A stretch of 64,000 bases of DNA from Caballeronia calidae (GTDB lineage: Bacteria > Pseudomonadota > Gammaproteobacteria > Burkholderiales > Burkholderiaceae), in NCBI RefSeq assembly GCF_900044055.2, contig NZ_FCOX02000001.1, forward strand, positions 310,001-374,000, read 5' to 3'. Below the pieces are notes generated by a model. The model made no database searches and was not told the origin of the DNA. It worked only from the letters and a program-made list of their open reading frames with translations. Position 1 is the stretch's first letter. Each line of letters begins with the position of its first letter. Position numbers and translations under genes: made by a program. Below, one piece after another: positions 56,219 to 64,000 of this stretch.

Positions 56219-57367
56219 ATGAAGCACACGATGACCAAGCTGGCAGTAGCCATGACGCTCGCCGGCCTGTCGGTCGCGGGGACCGCTGTTGCGCAGCAAG
56301 CCGAGGACGTGAAGGTTGGTTACGCAGGACCGTTGACCGGCGCGCAGGCGCACTACGGCAAGGACATGCAGAACGGCATCACGCTCGCCGTCGAAGATTT
56401 CAACGCAACGAAGCCGGTGATCGGCGGCAAGCCGGTTCGCATCGTGCTGAACTCGGCCGATGACCAGGCCGACCCGCGCACGGGCACGACCGTCGCGCAG
56501 CGCCTCGTCGATGACGGCATCAAGGGCATGCTCGGCCACTTCAATTCGGGTACGACGATCCCGGCTTCGCGCATCTACGCGAACGCGGGCATCCCCGAAA
56601 TCGCGATGGCGACGGCGCCCGAATACACGACGCAAGGCTTCAAGACGGCCTTCCGCATGATGACCTCCGACACGCAGCAAGGCTCGGTCGCGGGCGAGTT
56701 CGCGGTGAAGAACCTGAAGGTCAAGAAGATCGCGATCGTCGATGACCGCACGGCTTACGGCCAGGGTCTCGCCGACCAGTTCGAGAAGGCGGCGAAGGCA
56801 GCGGGCGGCACGATCGTCGTGCGCGAGTTCACGAACGACAAGGCCGTGGACTTCAAGGCGATTCTGACCAAGATCAAGTCGACGAACCCGGACCTCGTGT
56901 ACTACGGCGGCGCCGATTCGCAAGCCGGCCCGATGGTCAAGCAAATGAAGACGCTCGGCTTCCGCGCACCGCTGATGGCGGGCGAAATGGTGAAGACGGA
57001 CACCTTCCTGAAGATCGCGGGCGACGCGGCTGACGGCACGGTGGCATCGCTCGCCGGCCTGCCGATGGACGAAATGCCGGGCGGCGCCGACTACTCGGCG
57101 AAGTACAAGAAGCGCTTCAACGAAGACGTGCAGACCTACTCGCCGTACGCCTACGACGGCGCAATGGCGATGTTCACCGCGATGAAGGCGGCCAACTCGA
57201 CGGATCCGGCGAAGTACCTGCCGTTCCTCGCGAAGACCGACATGCAGGGCGTGACGGCGAAGCACCTGTCGTACGACTCGAAGGGCGATCTGAAGAACGG
57301 CGGCATTACGCTGTACAAGGTCGTCGGCGGGAAGTGGACGACGCTGCAGAGCGTGGGCGGCAAGTAA
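56219..57367 (+). CDS. Branched-chain amino acid-type ABC substrate-binding protein (LivK type)
   Basis: 382 residues. Signal peptide cleaved near AVAQQ (about residue 22); mature part VKVGYAGPLTGAQAHYGKDMQNGITLAVEDFN is the LivJ/LivK pattern, with GHFNSGTTIPASRIYANAGIPEIAMATA. Ribosome site AGGAGA. 100 bases after putA, with no permease or ATPase genes adjacent, so it must share membrane components encoded elsewhere, possibly those at 18-30 kb. Confidence 0.92.
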   Translation: MKHTMTKLAVAMTLAGLSVAGTAVAQQAEDVKVGYAGPLTGAQAHYGKDMQNGITLAVEDFNATKPVIGGKPVRIVLNSADDQADPRTGTTVAQRLVDDGIKGMLGHFNSGTTIPASRIYANAGIPEIAMATAPEYTTQGFKTAFRMMTSDTQQGSVAGEFAVKNLKVKKIAIVDDRTAYGQGLADQFEKAAKAAGGTIVVREFTNDKAVDFKAILTKIKSTNPDLVYYGGADSQAGPMVKQMKTLGFRAPLMAGEMVKTDTFLKIAGDAADGTVASLAGLPMDEMPGGADYSAKYKKRFNEDVQTYSPYAYDGAMAMFTAMKAANSTDPAKYLPFLAKTDMQGVTAKHLSYDSKGDLKNGGITLYKVVGGKWTTLQSVGGK

Positions 57368-57396
57368 CGCGAGCCTGCGATCGCAGGCTTGATTCC

Positions 57397-57430
57397 AACG
57401 GCCCGGTTCGCGTTTGCGGCCGGGCCGTTT
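57397..57430. terminator. Terminator between the binding protein and NYN genes
   Basis: AACGGCCCGG and its complement with a 13-base loop and short T/A ends, between convergent genes; another short hairpin (AGCCTGC-GATC-GCAGGCT) lies just before it. Confidence 0.65.
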
Positions 57431-57431
57431 G

Positions 57432-58334
57432 TCATGGGGCCGTCCGGACCTTGACCGCGGCCGGGCCCTTGTGCCCCATGCCTTTCAGGAAGCTCACTTC
57501 CATGCCTTTGTAGAGTTCGTCGAAATCGGTGTCGACCAATGCCGAGCAATAGAAAAACAGGTTTTCCCTGGCGCCCTCCGGCGTGATGAACCCGTATCCG
57601 TTTTGCACGTGGGCGATGGTGCCGACTTTCCAGTCGTCATCGTGTTCTGCGCCGATGGCTTGCGCCGCGGTCTTGCGGCGCTGAAACAGCAAGCTCAACG
57701 CTTCTTTTTCCTCTCCCTGCGCGCTGTCCATCCGGTCGATCACGTCCGACATCATGACCGGATACTTCGCCTCATTCAGGAGCAACTGGCTCGGCCGCGT
57801 GCCTTTCTGCTCTCCGCTTGCCGCGTCGTAGGCGAAGGTCCAGCCGAGCACCAGCACAGGCATGCCGAGTGCCTTGAGCTTGCGCGCGAGCTGGATATAA
57901 GCGGCGTCACCGGCGATGAGCGCGATGACGTCGAACCGTTGATGCACAGCCATATCGAACGCGTCGAGCGCGAGCCATACATCGATGCTGCTTTCCTTGC
58001 CTGCGAAATTCACCGGCAAGTAATGCGTGGTGACACGCTCTTTCATCAGGATGTCGTCCAGGACGCGTTCGTTGTATAGCGTCTCGGATGCTTTCTCGAT
58101 GCTTTGCTGAGCGGAGAATCGCTCGCGAAAATAATGCGCTTCGGTGATCTGGCAATCAGCCGAACCTACGCCTTCCTCGCTGGCGAATTTATAGCGGATG
58201 TATTCGTGAAGCCCGCGCACGGAAATCCACGCGTTCTTCTTGTGTTGGTGCATGTAGTACTTTCGGACAAGGTCGAGATAGTTGCCGTCATAGAACACGC
58301 CGACCCTGATGAATCGTCTCGTAAGTTTTGACAT
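57432..58334 (-). CDS. NYN-domain nuclease fused to a cold-shock domain
   Basis: 300 residues. Residues about 8-195 form a NYN (PIN-like, LabA/DUF88) domain with acidic residues in VFYDGNYLDLV (Asp16), SSIDVWLALDAFD and LIAGDAAYIQL, the usual metal-binding set of these nucleases. Residues about 235-300 are a cold-shock OB fold: WKVGTIAHVQNGYGFITPEG and NLFFYCSAL (RNP1- and RNP2-like). The combination suggests an RNase targeted to single-stranded RNA. The start at 58334 (MSKLTRRFIRVGVFYDGNY) matches the domain start; a longer frame reaches 58433. Confidence 0.85.
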   Translation of the reverse strand: MSKLTRRFIRVGVFYDGNYLDLVRKYYMHQHKKNAWISVRGLHEYIRYKFASEEGVGSADCQITEAHYFRERFSAQQSIEKASETLYNERVLDDILMKERVTTHYLPVNFAGKESSIDVWLALDAFDMAVHQRFDVIALIAGDAAYIQLARKLKALGMPVLVLGWTFAYDAASGEQKGTRPSQLLLNEAKYPVMMSDVIDRMDSAQGEEKEALSLLFQRRKTAAQAIGAEHDDDWKVGTIAHVQNGYGFITPEGARENLFFYCSALVDTDFDELYKGMEVSFLKGMGHKGPAAVKVRTAP

Positions 58335-58530
58335 TGCCTGATACGTCGAATGAGGCCAAGGAACATGCTCCTCCAGGGAGCAGCGCAAATATTGGCGATT
58401 GACGGAGACGAAATCAATACTAAGAGATGCCAAATAATCGGCCGAGTACGATTTTGGGAGAATAAATAGGGCGGATCGGCAAAGATCTACGTCTGCCGGC
58501 AGATAATCATCAGAAAACTTCTATGAATAA

Positions 58531-59061
58531 TCAACTTTTCGGCGTTGCATTCCGGCGTTTATAGCCGGTCACCATCGCCCGAATAAGATTTTCCCGCGTC
58601 CAGAAACTCATCAACACCGCCGCGGCGATGTGTACGCAGACGCAAACCTCGACCGCGATGGAAAGCCACGTGTGAATCTCCTGCGGCCACTCTTCGCCCC
58701 AGAACGCGTCGAGGCGCATGATCCAGCCCGACACCGCGAGCCCGAGAATCAGGAGCCACAGGAAGAGCGCCATCAACCCGCCGAGCGGATTGTGCGAGAG
58801 ATGATGCAGCGGTTTGCCCGCAACCAGCGACCGGAGATAGTCGATGAGATGCGAGGGCGTCGGCCACCACGCGGAGAAGCGCGCCGACCGCGATCCGACG
58901 AAGCCCCACGCGATGCGCGCCACGACGAGCCCGGCTGCGACATACCCGAGCAGCCGGTGCGTGGAATCCGTTGGTCCGAACAGATTCCACAAGACGATGC
59001 CCGCAACCATCCAGTGCGTGAGCCGCACCCAGACATCCCAGACTTTCACGGGCATCGTCAT
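58531..59061 (-). CDS. Cytochrome b561 family protein
   Basis: 176 residues, four membrane helices. Histidines for two b hemes appear in RLTHWMVAG, DSTHRLLGYVAAG, PQEIHTWLSIAVEV and CVHIAAAVLMSFW. The sequence KVWDVWVRLTHW is the family start. It moves electrons across the inner membrane. Cotranscribed with the PepSY gene, 19 bases upstream. Confidence 0.9.
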   Translation of the reverse strand: MTMPVKVWDVWVRLTHWMVAGIVLWNLFGPTDSTHRLLGYVAAGLVVARIAWGFVGSRSARFSAWWPTPSHLIDYLRSLVAGKPLHHLSHNPLGGLMALFLWLLILGLAVSGWIMRLDAFWGEEWPQEIHTWLSIAVEVCVCVHIAAAVLMSFWTRENLIRAMVTGYKRRNATPKS

Positions 59062-59080
59062 GAGCGGAAAGCCAGCGGGC

Positions 59081-59344
59081 TTACTCGACTTCCGACTTCA
59101 CGACGGCCAGCGTCTTCGTGTCGTAATAAATCTCGACCTTCTTGCCGTCCTTGTCGTGGCCGTAGATTTCGTAGCAGTTTCCGTCGACCTTGAACTTGCG
59201 GATCTTGTAGCCCTGCGCTTCGAGCTGCGCCTTGGCGTCCGATTCCTTCATCCATTCGCTCTTCGGGTGCGCCGTGCAGTCCGCCTTCGCGAACGCCGCA
59301 CCCGAGAAACCCAATGCCAACGACAAAGCCAGAACCTTCAGCAT
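59081..59344 (-). CDS. PepSY domain periplasmic protein
   Basis: 87 residues with a signal peptide (MLKVLALSLALGFSGAAFA). The PepSY-like domain is WMKESDAKAQLEAQGYKIRKFKVDGNCYEIYGHDKDGKKVEIYYD. Two cysteines (in DCTAH and GNCYE) may form a disulfide. PepSY-cytochrome b561 pairs are common and probably form a redox or heme-related unit. First gene of a two-gene operon. Confidence 0.85.
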   Translation of the reverse strand: MLKVLALSLALGFSGAAFAKADCTAHPKSEWMKESDAKAQLEAQGYKIRKFKVDGNCYEIYGHDKDGKKVEIYYDTKTLAVVKSEVE

Positions 59345-59423
59345 CGCTAACTCCCAGTAGTTTTCGGACTGGCTACTCTACTGCCACCGGGAGTGCGCCG
59401 CAAGAAGATTGAAAGTTTGTCGC

Positions 59424-61130
59424 TTAGCCCTTGCCTTGCTGGCGAATTTGTTCAAGTGTCGCGCCCGGTGTGCTCTGATCCTGCGGAATGCGGATTTCGA
59501 TCAACGCCGGCAGACCGGAATTGCGCGCGCGCTCGAACGCGGGCATGAACTGATCGGTCGTCTCGACGAGCTCGCCATGCGCGCCGAACGCGCGCGCATA
59601 GGCGACGAAGTCCGGATTCGTGAGCCCGGTCCCGTGCACGCGATTCGGGTAATGGCGCTCCTGATGCATGCGGATCGTGCCGTACTGCGCGTTGTTCACG
59701 ACGATGAAAATCACCGGCAACCGATATTGCATGGCCGTGGCGATTTCCTGGCTCGACATCATGAAGCAGCCGTCGCCCGCGAACGCGATCACCGTGCGCT
59801 CCGGATAAAGCGATTTCGCGGCGATCGCGGCGGGCACGCCATAGCCCATCGCACCGCTCGTCGGCGCGACCTGCGAACGGAAGTGCCGATACGAATAGTG
59901 CCGATGCAGCCACGTCGCGTAATTGCCCGCGCCGTTCGTGAGGATCGAATCGGCGGGAATCGTCTCCGCGAGCTGACGCATGATCTCGCCGAGCTGCACG
60001 TCGCCGAGCATCGGGCGCGGCTTGCGCCATTCGAGGTACGCGGCGCGCGCGGCCTCGACTTCGCCGCCCCACGCGATGTTCGCGGGCGGCGTCAGCGCGG
60101 CGAGCATCGACACGATTTCCGGCATGCCCGAGACGATCGGCAAATCCGCGTTATACACACGCCCGAGCTCCTCCGCGCCCTGATGCACGTGGATGAGCGT
60201 CTGCTTCGTCTTCGGGATGTCGAGCAGCGTGTAGCCGCCCGTCGTCGATTCGCCCATGCGCGGGCCGAGCACGAAGAGCACGTCGGCGTCGCGCACGCGC
60301 GCGGCGAGCGCCGGATTGATGCCGAGGCCGACATCGCCCGCGTAGTTCGGATGCTCGTTGGAGAGCGTGTCCTGATAGCGGAACGCGCAGCCCACGGGCA
60401 GCTTCCATTGCTCGACGAAGCGCGCGAAATCCTGCGTCGCTTCGGTCGTCCACCCGCTGCCGCCCGCGATCACGAACGGCTTCTTCGCGCTCGCGAGCAA
60501 TTCGCGCAGGCGTTCGATCTGCGCCGCCGACGGCGATGCGGCCACGCGCTGATAGCGCGGCGCGGGCGGCGCGGCATCGACGGTTTCGGTCAGCATGTCT
60601 TCCGGCAGCGCGAGCACGACCGGACCCGGACGGCCCGACGTCGCCGTGTGAAACGCGTGGCTCAGATATTCCGGCACGCGGCGCGGATCGTCGATTTGCG
60701 CGACCCATTTCGCCATCTGCCCGAACATGCGCCGATAGTCGATTTCCTGGAACGCCTCGCGATCCATGTGCTCGCGGGCGCATTGGCCGATGAGCAGGAT
60801 CATCGGTGTCGAATCCTGAAACGCGGTGTGCACGCCGATCGACGCGTGCGTCGCGCCGGGGCCGCGCGTGACGATCGCGACGCCCGGCCGCCCCGTCAGC
60901 TTGCCGACGGCTTCGGCCATGTTCGCCGCGCCCGCCTCGTGGCGGCAGACGATCGTCTGAATCTGCGAGGTTTCGTCGTGCAGGGAATCGAGCACGGCGA
61001 GAAAGCTCTCGCCGGGCACGCAGAACACGCGTTCGACGCCGTGATGCACGAGCGCATCGACGACGAGGCGCGCGCCGGTGGTTTGACCTTGGGGAGATGC
61101 CGATTGCGCGGTGGGGACAGCGGACGCCAT
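59424..61130 (-). CDS. Thiamine pyrophosphate-dependent enzyme (acetolactate synthase-like)
   Basis: 568 residues. N-terminal PYR domain with the catalytic glutamate in CRHEAGAANMAEAVGKLTG, middle FAD-type domain, and C-terminal TPP-binding GDGCFMMSSQEIATAMQYRLPVIFIVVNNAQYG. It resembles acetolactate synthase large subunit, but also oxalyl-CoA or benzoylformate decarboxylase-type relatives; no small subunit gene is adjacent, so ilvB is not assigned. The ATG at 61130 follows AAGGAG by 9 bases. Divergent from flhF. Confidence 0.88.
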   Translation of the reverse strand: MASAVPTAQSASPQGQTTGARLVVDALVHHGVERVFCVPGESFLAVLDSLHDETSQIQTIVCRHEAGAANMAEAVGKLTGRPGVAIVTRGPGATHASIGVHTAFQDSTPMILLIGQCAREHMDREAFQEIDYRRMFGQMAKWVAQIDDPRRVPEYLSHAFHTATSGRPGPVVLALPEDMLTETVDAAPPAPRYQRVAASPSAAQIERLRELLASAKKPFVIAGGSGWTTEATQDFARFVEQWKLPVGCAFRYQDTLSNEHPNYAGDVGLGINPALAARVRDADVLFVLGPRMGESTTGGYTLLDIPKTKQTLIHVHQGAEELGRVYNADLPIVSGMPEIVSMLAALTPPANIAWGGEVEAARAAYLEWRKPRPMLGDVQLGEIMRQLAETIPADSILTNGAGNYATWLHRHYSYRHFRSQVAPTSGAMGYGVPAAIAAKSLYPERTVIAFAGDGCFMMSSQEIATAMQYRLPVIFIVVNNAQYGTIRMHQERHYPNRVHGTGLTNPDFVAYARAFGAHGELVETTDQFMPAFERARNSGLPALIEIRIPQDQSTPGATLEQIRQQGKG

Positions 61131-61425
61131 GCGAAGAAGTCTCCTTGGAATGTCCGGACGCGTCGAGGCGAGCCGGATCGTGGGCGAACAGACCCTAGAG
61201 CTTACGCCGTCGCGCGCGCGTCCGGAAAAGCGCGGGGCGGAATCTTTTTCCGAGGCGCGCATCGCCGCGTTTCCATCAGCCGAAATACCCCTTTTTCTCA
61301 CCCTTTATCCAGCGATGGACAAAAGGCGAAGTTCGCAATAATGGCCTCACTGAAAAGCGGGCACGGCTATGAGCCAGACGCGCCCGCCTCGCAAAGATCG
61401 CAGTCTCACCTCATCGGGGGCCAGT

Positions 61426-63204
61426 TTGAACATTCGTAAATTCATCGGCGCGAACAGCCGCGACGCATTGCGCCAGGTTCGTGAAGCGCTCGGACCCGAT
61501 GCCGTGGTGCTGTCGAATCGCACGCTCGATGACGGCTCCGTCGAGATCGTCGGTGTCGCGGATAGCGATATCGCATCGATTTCGCCCGCCGCGCAGGAGC
61601 AGGCGGTGCGCTCGGCCGGCACGTCGCGCGCCGTGCTGGCGGCCGCCGCCGCCGCGATGCCGATGAAGCAGCCGGCCGCGAATCCGTACGCGAGCGGCGA
61701 TGTGTTCTCGTCGGTCTTCGGCGCGAACACCGACATCGACGATGAAGAAGACCACGCCCGAGCGAACGAAACCGCATCCGATGACGAAGCGCCGCGCACG
61801 ATGGCCGATTCGAATCCGTGGCTGATCGAGCATGCGAAGCGCATCGCGCAGCAGGCGACGATGCCGTCGAACCGGCCGCTCACGGCATCCGCCGCGATCG
61901 CGCGCGGCATGGGCGTGCCGAAGCCGGTGTCCGAGCAGGAAGCGCGCGCCGACAAGACGCCGGAAACCGGCAAGTACGCGCTGCGTCAACAACCGAAGCG
62001 CGTCGAAGCAGCCGTCGAGTCGAAAATCGAAACTCCTGACTGGGCTCGCGAAGCCGCGCAAGTCGCCGCGCGCCGCGCCGCCCAGAAGATCAACGCGAGC
62101 GTGCCGCACGCCGATGCGCCCGCTGCACAAGCTGCACACGCCGCGCCGGAAAGCGCGTTCGACGGTTTGCCCGCGAACGCGGCGGCCGTCGTCACCGAAG
62201 CGATCCGCGCGCGCATGGAGCAGGTCGTCAACGAAACGGTCATGAACGAGCTCTCCTCGATGCGCTCGATGATGGAAGAGCACTTCTCCGGGCTGATGTG
62301 GGGCGAGCGCCAGCGTCGCAATCCGACGGGCGGCGCGCTGACCAAGCGTCTCTTTTCCGCCGGCTTCTCCGCGCAACTCGTGCGCATGATGATGGACAAC
62401 ATGCCCGAGATGGAAAGCGTGGAAGGCGCGCTCGAATGGGTGCAGCAAGTCCTCGAATCGAACATCCCGGTGATGGACAGCGAAGACGCGCTGATGGAGC
62501 GCGGCGGCGTGTTCGCGCTGATGGGCCCGACGGGCGTCGGCAAGACGACGACCACCGCGAAGCTCGCCGCGCGCTGCGTGATGCGCTTCGGCGCAAGCAA
62601 GGTCGCGCTGCTCACGACCGACAGCTACCGTATCGGCGCGCACGAGCAACTGCGCATCTTCGGCAAGATTCTCGGCGTTTCGGTGCACGCGGTGAAGGAC
62701 GGCGCCGACCTCCAGCTCGCGCTGTCCGAACTGCGCAACAAACATATCGTGCTGATCGACACGATCGGCATGAGCCAGCGCGACCGCATGGTCTCCGACC
62801 AGATCGCGATGCTGTGCGGCGCGGGTCATCCGGTGCAGCGCATCCTGCTGCTCAACGCGACGAGCCACGGCGACACGCTCAACGAAGTCGTGCAGGCCTA
62901 CAAGAGCGCGCCGGATCAGCCGCCGCTCGCGGGTTGCATCCTGACGAAGCTCGATGAAGCCACGAACCTCGGCGGCGTGCTCGATACGGTGATCCGCTAC
63001 AAGCTGCCGGTGCATTACGTGTCGACCGGCCAGAAGGTGCCGGAGAACCTGTACGTCGCGACCAAGCGTTTTCTCATCAAGAGCGCGTTCTGCATTCCGC
63101 GTGACGGCTCGCCGTTCGTGCCGCAGGACGAGGAAGTGCCGGCGCTGCTCTCGGCATTGTCCGCGCGCGCCACGACCGACATGCACGAGGTGCGCTTTGG
63201 ATAA
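61426..63204 (+). CDS. flhF: Flagellar biosynthesis GTPase FlhF
   Basis: 592 residues from a TTG start (NIRKFIGANSRDALRQVREALG is the usual FlhF N-terminus; GGGGG lies about 6 bases before). An in-frame ATG at 61369 would add 19 unconserved residues. Residues about 60-270 are a low-complexity linker; the SRP-type GTPase has G1 GPTGVGKTTTTAKLA (around residue 367), LLTTDSYRIGAHEQL, DTIGMSQRD and TKLDEATNLGG. FlhF sets the number and polar place of flagella. It overlaps flhG by eight bases. Confidence 0.93.
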   Translation: MNIRKFIGANSRDALRQVREALGPDAVVLSNRTLDDGSVEIVGVADSDIASISPAAQEQAVRSAGTSRAVLAAAAAAMPMKQPAANPYASGDVFSSVFGANTDIDDEEDHARANETASDDEAPRTMADSNPWLIEHAKRIAQQATMPSNRPLTASAAIARGMGVPKPVSEQEARADKTPETGKYALRQQPKRVEAAVESKIETPDWAREAAQVAARRAAQKINASVPHADAPAAQAAHAAPESAFDGLPANAAAVVTEAIRARMEQVVNETVMNELSSMRSMMEEHFSGLMWGERQRRNPTGGALTKRLFSAGFSAQLVRMMMDNMPEMESVEGALEWVQQVLESNIPVMDSEDALMERGGVFALMGPTGVGKTTTTAKLAARCVMRFGASKVALLTTDSYRIGAHEQLRIFGKILGVSVHAVKDGADLQLALSELRNKHIVLIDTIGMSQRDRMVSDQIAMLCGAGHPVQRILLLNATSHGDTLNEVVQAYKSAPDQPPLAGCILTKLDEATNLGGVLDTVIRYKLPVHYVSTGQKVPENLYVATKRFLIKSAFCIPRDGSPFVPQDEEVPALLSALSARATTDMHEVRFG

Positions 63205-64000
63205 GTTCGTGCTCGACCAGGCGGAAGGTCTGCGACGGCTCCTCACGCGCGCCGGTTCGCGCGTGGTGGCGGTCGCAGGCGGGCCGGCGGGCATCGGATG
63301 CACGTCGGCGGTGGTGAATCTCGGCGCGGCGCTGTCCGTGCACGGCAAGGATGTGCTCGTGATCGACGAGCATCGCGACGCGGGATCGGTGAGCCGGATG
63401 CTCGGCCTGTCCGACGCGGGCGCGCTCGCCGCGGTGATGTCGGGCCGGCGTGCGCTGGCCGATACCGTCGAGCGCACGCCGTTCGGCTTCTCGCTGATCG
63501 CGGCGCCGCGCGACGAGCGCATCGTTCACGACGCCGCGCAGTGCCGCGCGTTGCTCGACGGTCCGGCGGACATCGTGTTGATCGATGCGCAGCTCGATCG
63601 CCACGGCGCGCTCTCGACGCTCGCGACGCAGGCGCATGACTTTCTCGTCGTGACGCGGGTGGCCGCGTCGGCGATCACCGAGGCGTATGCGTGCATGAAG
63701 CGTCTGCACTACGCCCATGCGATCGGCCAGTTCCGCGTGCTCATCAATCACGTGCAGAACCCGGCCGACGCGGCGGTCGCGTTCGACAACCTGTCGGGCG
63801 TCGCGAGCCGGTATCTGGCCGTGTCGCTCGTGCAGGCGGGGTATGTGTCCGAGGATGCGCGCGTCGCTCGGGCGAAGGAACTTTCACGCTGCGCAGTCGA
63901 CGCGTTCCCGGCCACGGCCGCGGCGCGCGACTATCGCGCGATCGCGGCGGAACTCCTGCACTGGCCGATGCGTCCCGCGCCTTTTCCGGCGAAGACCGAG
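63197..64000 (+). CDS. flhG: FlhG/FleN-like ATPase with degenerate P-loop (partial, runs off the window)
   Basis: 268 codons seen, open at the right end. It starts with TTG at 63197 inside the flhF stop region (DKFVLDQAEGLRRLLT). A MinD/ParA-type fold is suggested by VVAVAGGPAGIGCTSAVVNLGAAL at residues 23-46, DVLVIDEHRD and DIVLIDAQLDRHG, but both lysines of the KGGxGKT motif are absent (GPAGIGCT), and the DTxAG Walker B region is altered. FlhG normally restrains FlhF and FlrA/FleQ; here ATP binding is doubtful. Position directly after flhF supports the identification. Confidence 0.8.
   Translation, partial: MDKFVLDQAEGLRRLLTRAGSRVVAVAGGPAGIGCTSAVVNLGAALSVHGKDVLVIDEHRDAGSVSRMLGLSDAGALAAVMSGRRALADTVERTPFGFSLIAAPRDERIVHDAAQCRALLDGPADIVLIDAQLDRHGALSTLATQAHDFLVVTRVAASAITEAYACMKRLHYAHAIGQFRVLINHVQNPADAAVAFDNLSGVASRYLAVSLVQAGYVSEDARVARAKELSRCAVDAFPATAAARDYRAIAAELLHWPMRPAPFPAKTE

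Noticed and set aside
53236-56253. A 1005-codon open frame antisense to putA
   Set aside because: High-GC third-position bias produces long antisense frames; the protein is arginine/histidine-rich without any domain, while putA is unmistakable.

Overview
The window is a high-GC stretch of betaproteobacterial chromosome, most likely Burkholderia sensu lato (Caballeronia/Paraburkholderia type). The evidence is the gene repertoire and order: mnmG-rsmG-parA-parB-atpIBEFHAGDC, DUF3717 and SET-domain proteins, trifunctional PutA, DedA-rhodanese and flhFG. It looks like core main-chromosome sequence close to the replication origin. I saw no tRNA, rRNA, insertion sequence, prophage or CRISPR array.

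Layout. 0-3.7 kb: HU (minus), a DedA-rhodanese fusion, and an MnmC whose methyltransferase half is degenerate. 3.65-7.56 kb: two AT-rich intergenic segments carrying DnaA-box-like sites face each other as diverged inverted repeats, with a cation/proton antiporter and a YbdK ligase between them; this is my best candidate for an oriC-like region. 7.5-17.7 kb: MarR regulator, glutamine amidotransferase, Old Yellow Enzyme, SET methyltransferase, TctE/TctD-like two-component pair, DUF3717, Lrp/AsnC and CYTH proteins, then a divergent LysR / GMC oxidoreductase pair. 18-29.8 kb: two complete branched-chain-amino-acid-type ABC systems (five genes each), the second with two tandem binding proteins and a fused LivM-LivG protein.

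29.8-43.4 kb: a perfect parS site embedded in an intrinsic terminator, then mnmG (with a second perfect parS inside it), rsmG, parA, parB, a DASS/ArsB-like transporter and the complete F1Fo ATP synthase operon. 43.5-49 kb: acyl-CoA ligase, a possible minus-strand small RNA, an HSL-family esterase, a PheC-like periplasmic protein and hemE. 49.3-57.4 kb: priA with a DnaA-box-like site upstream, a small membrane protein, putA preceded by an inverted pair of GTTGCA motifs (the PutA operator motif known in E. coli), and a LivK-type binding protein. 57.4-64 kb: NYN-cold-shock fusion, cytochrome b561-PepSY pair, an acetolactate-synthase-like enzyme, flhF, and the start of flhG with a degenerate P-loop, cut by the window end.

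How it fits together: ParA, ParB and two parS sites form a chromosome segregation module beside a putative origin; most large operons to the right (liv, mnmG-par, atp, priA, putA, flhFG) run on the plus strand, as expected if replication moves rightward from the left part of the window. dnaA-dnaN-gyrB is not present.
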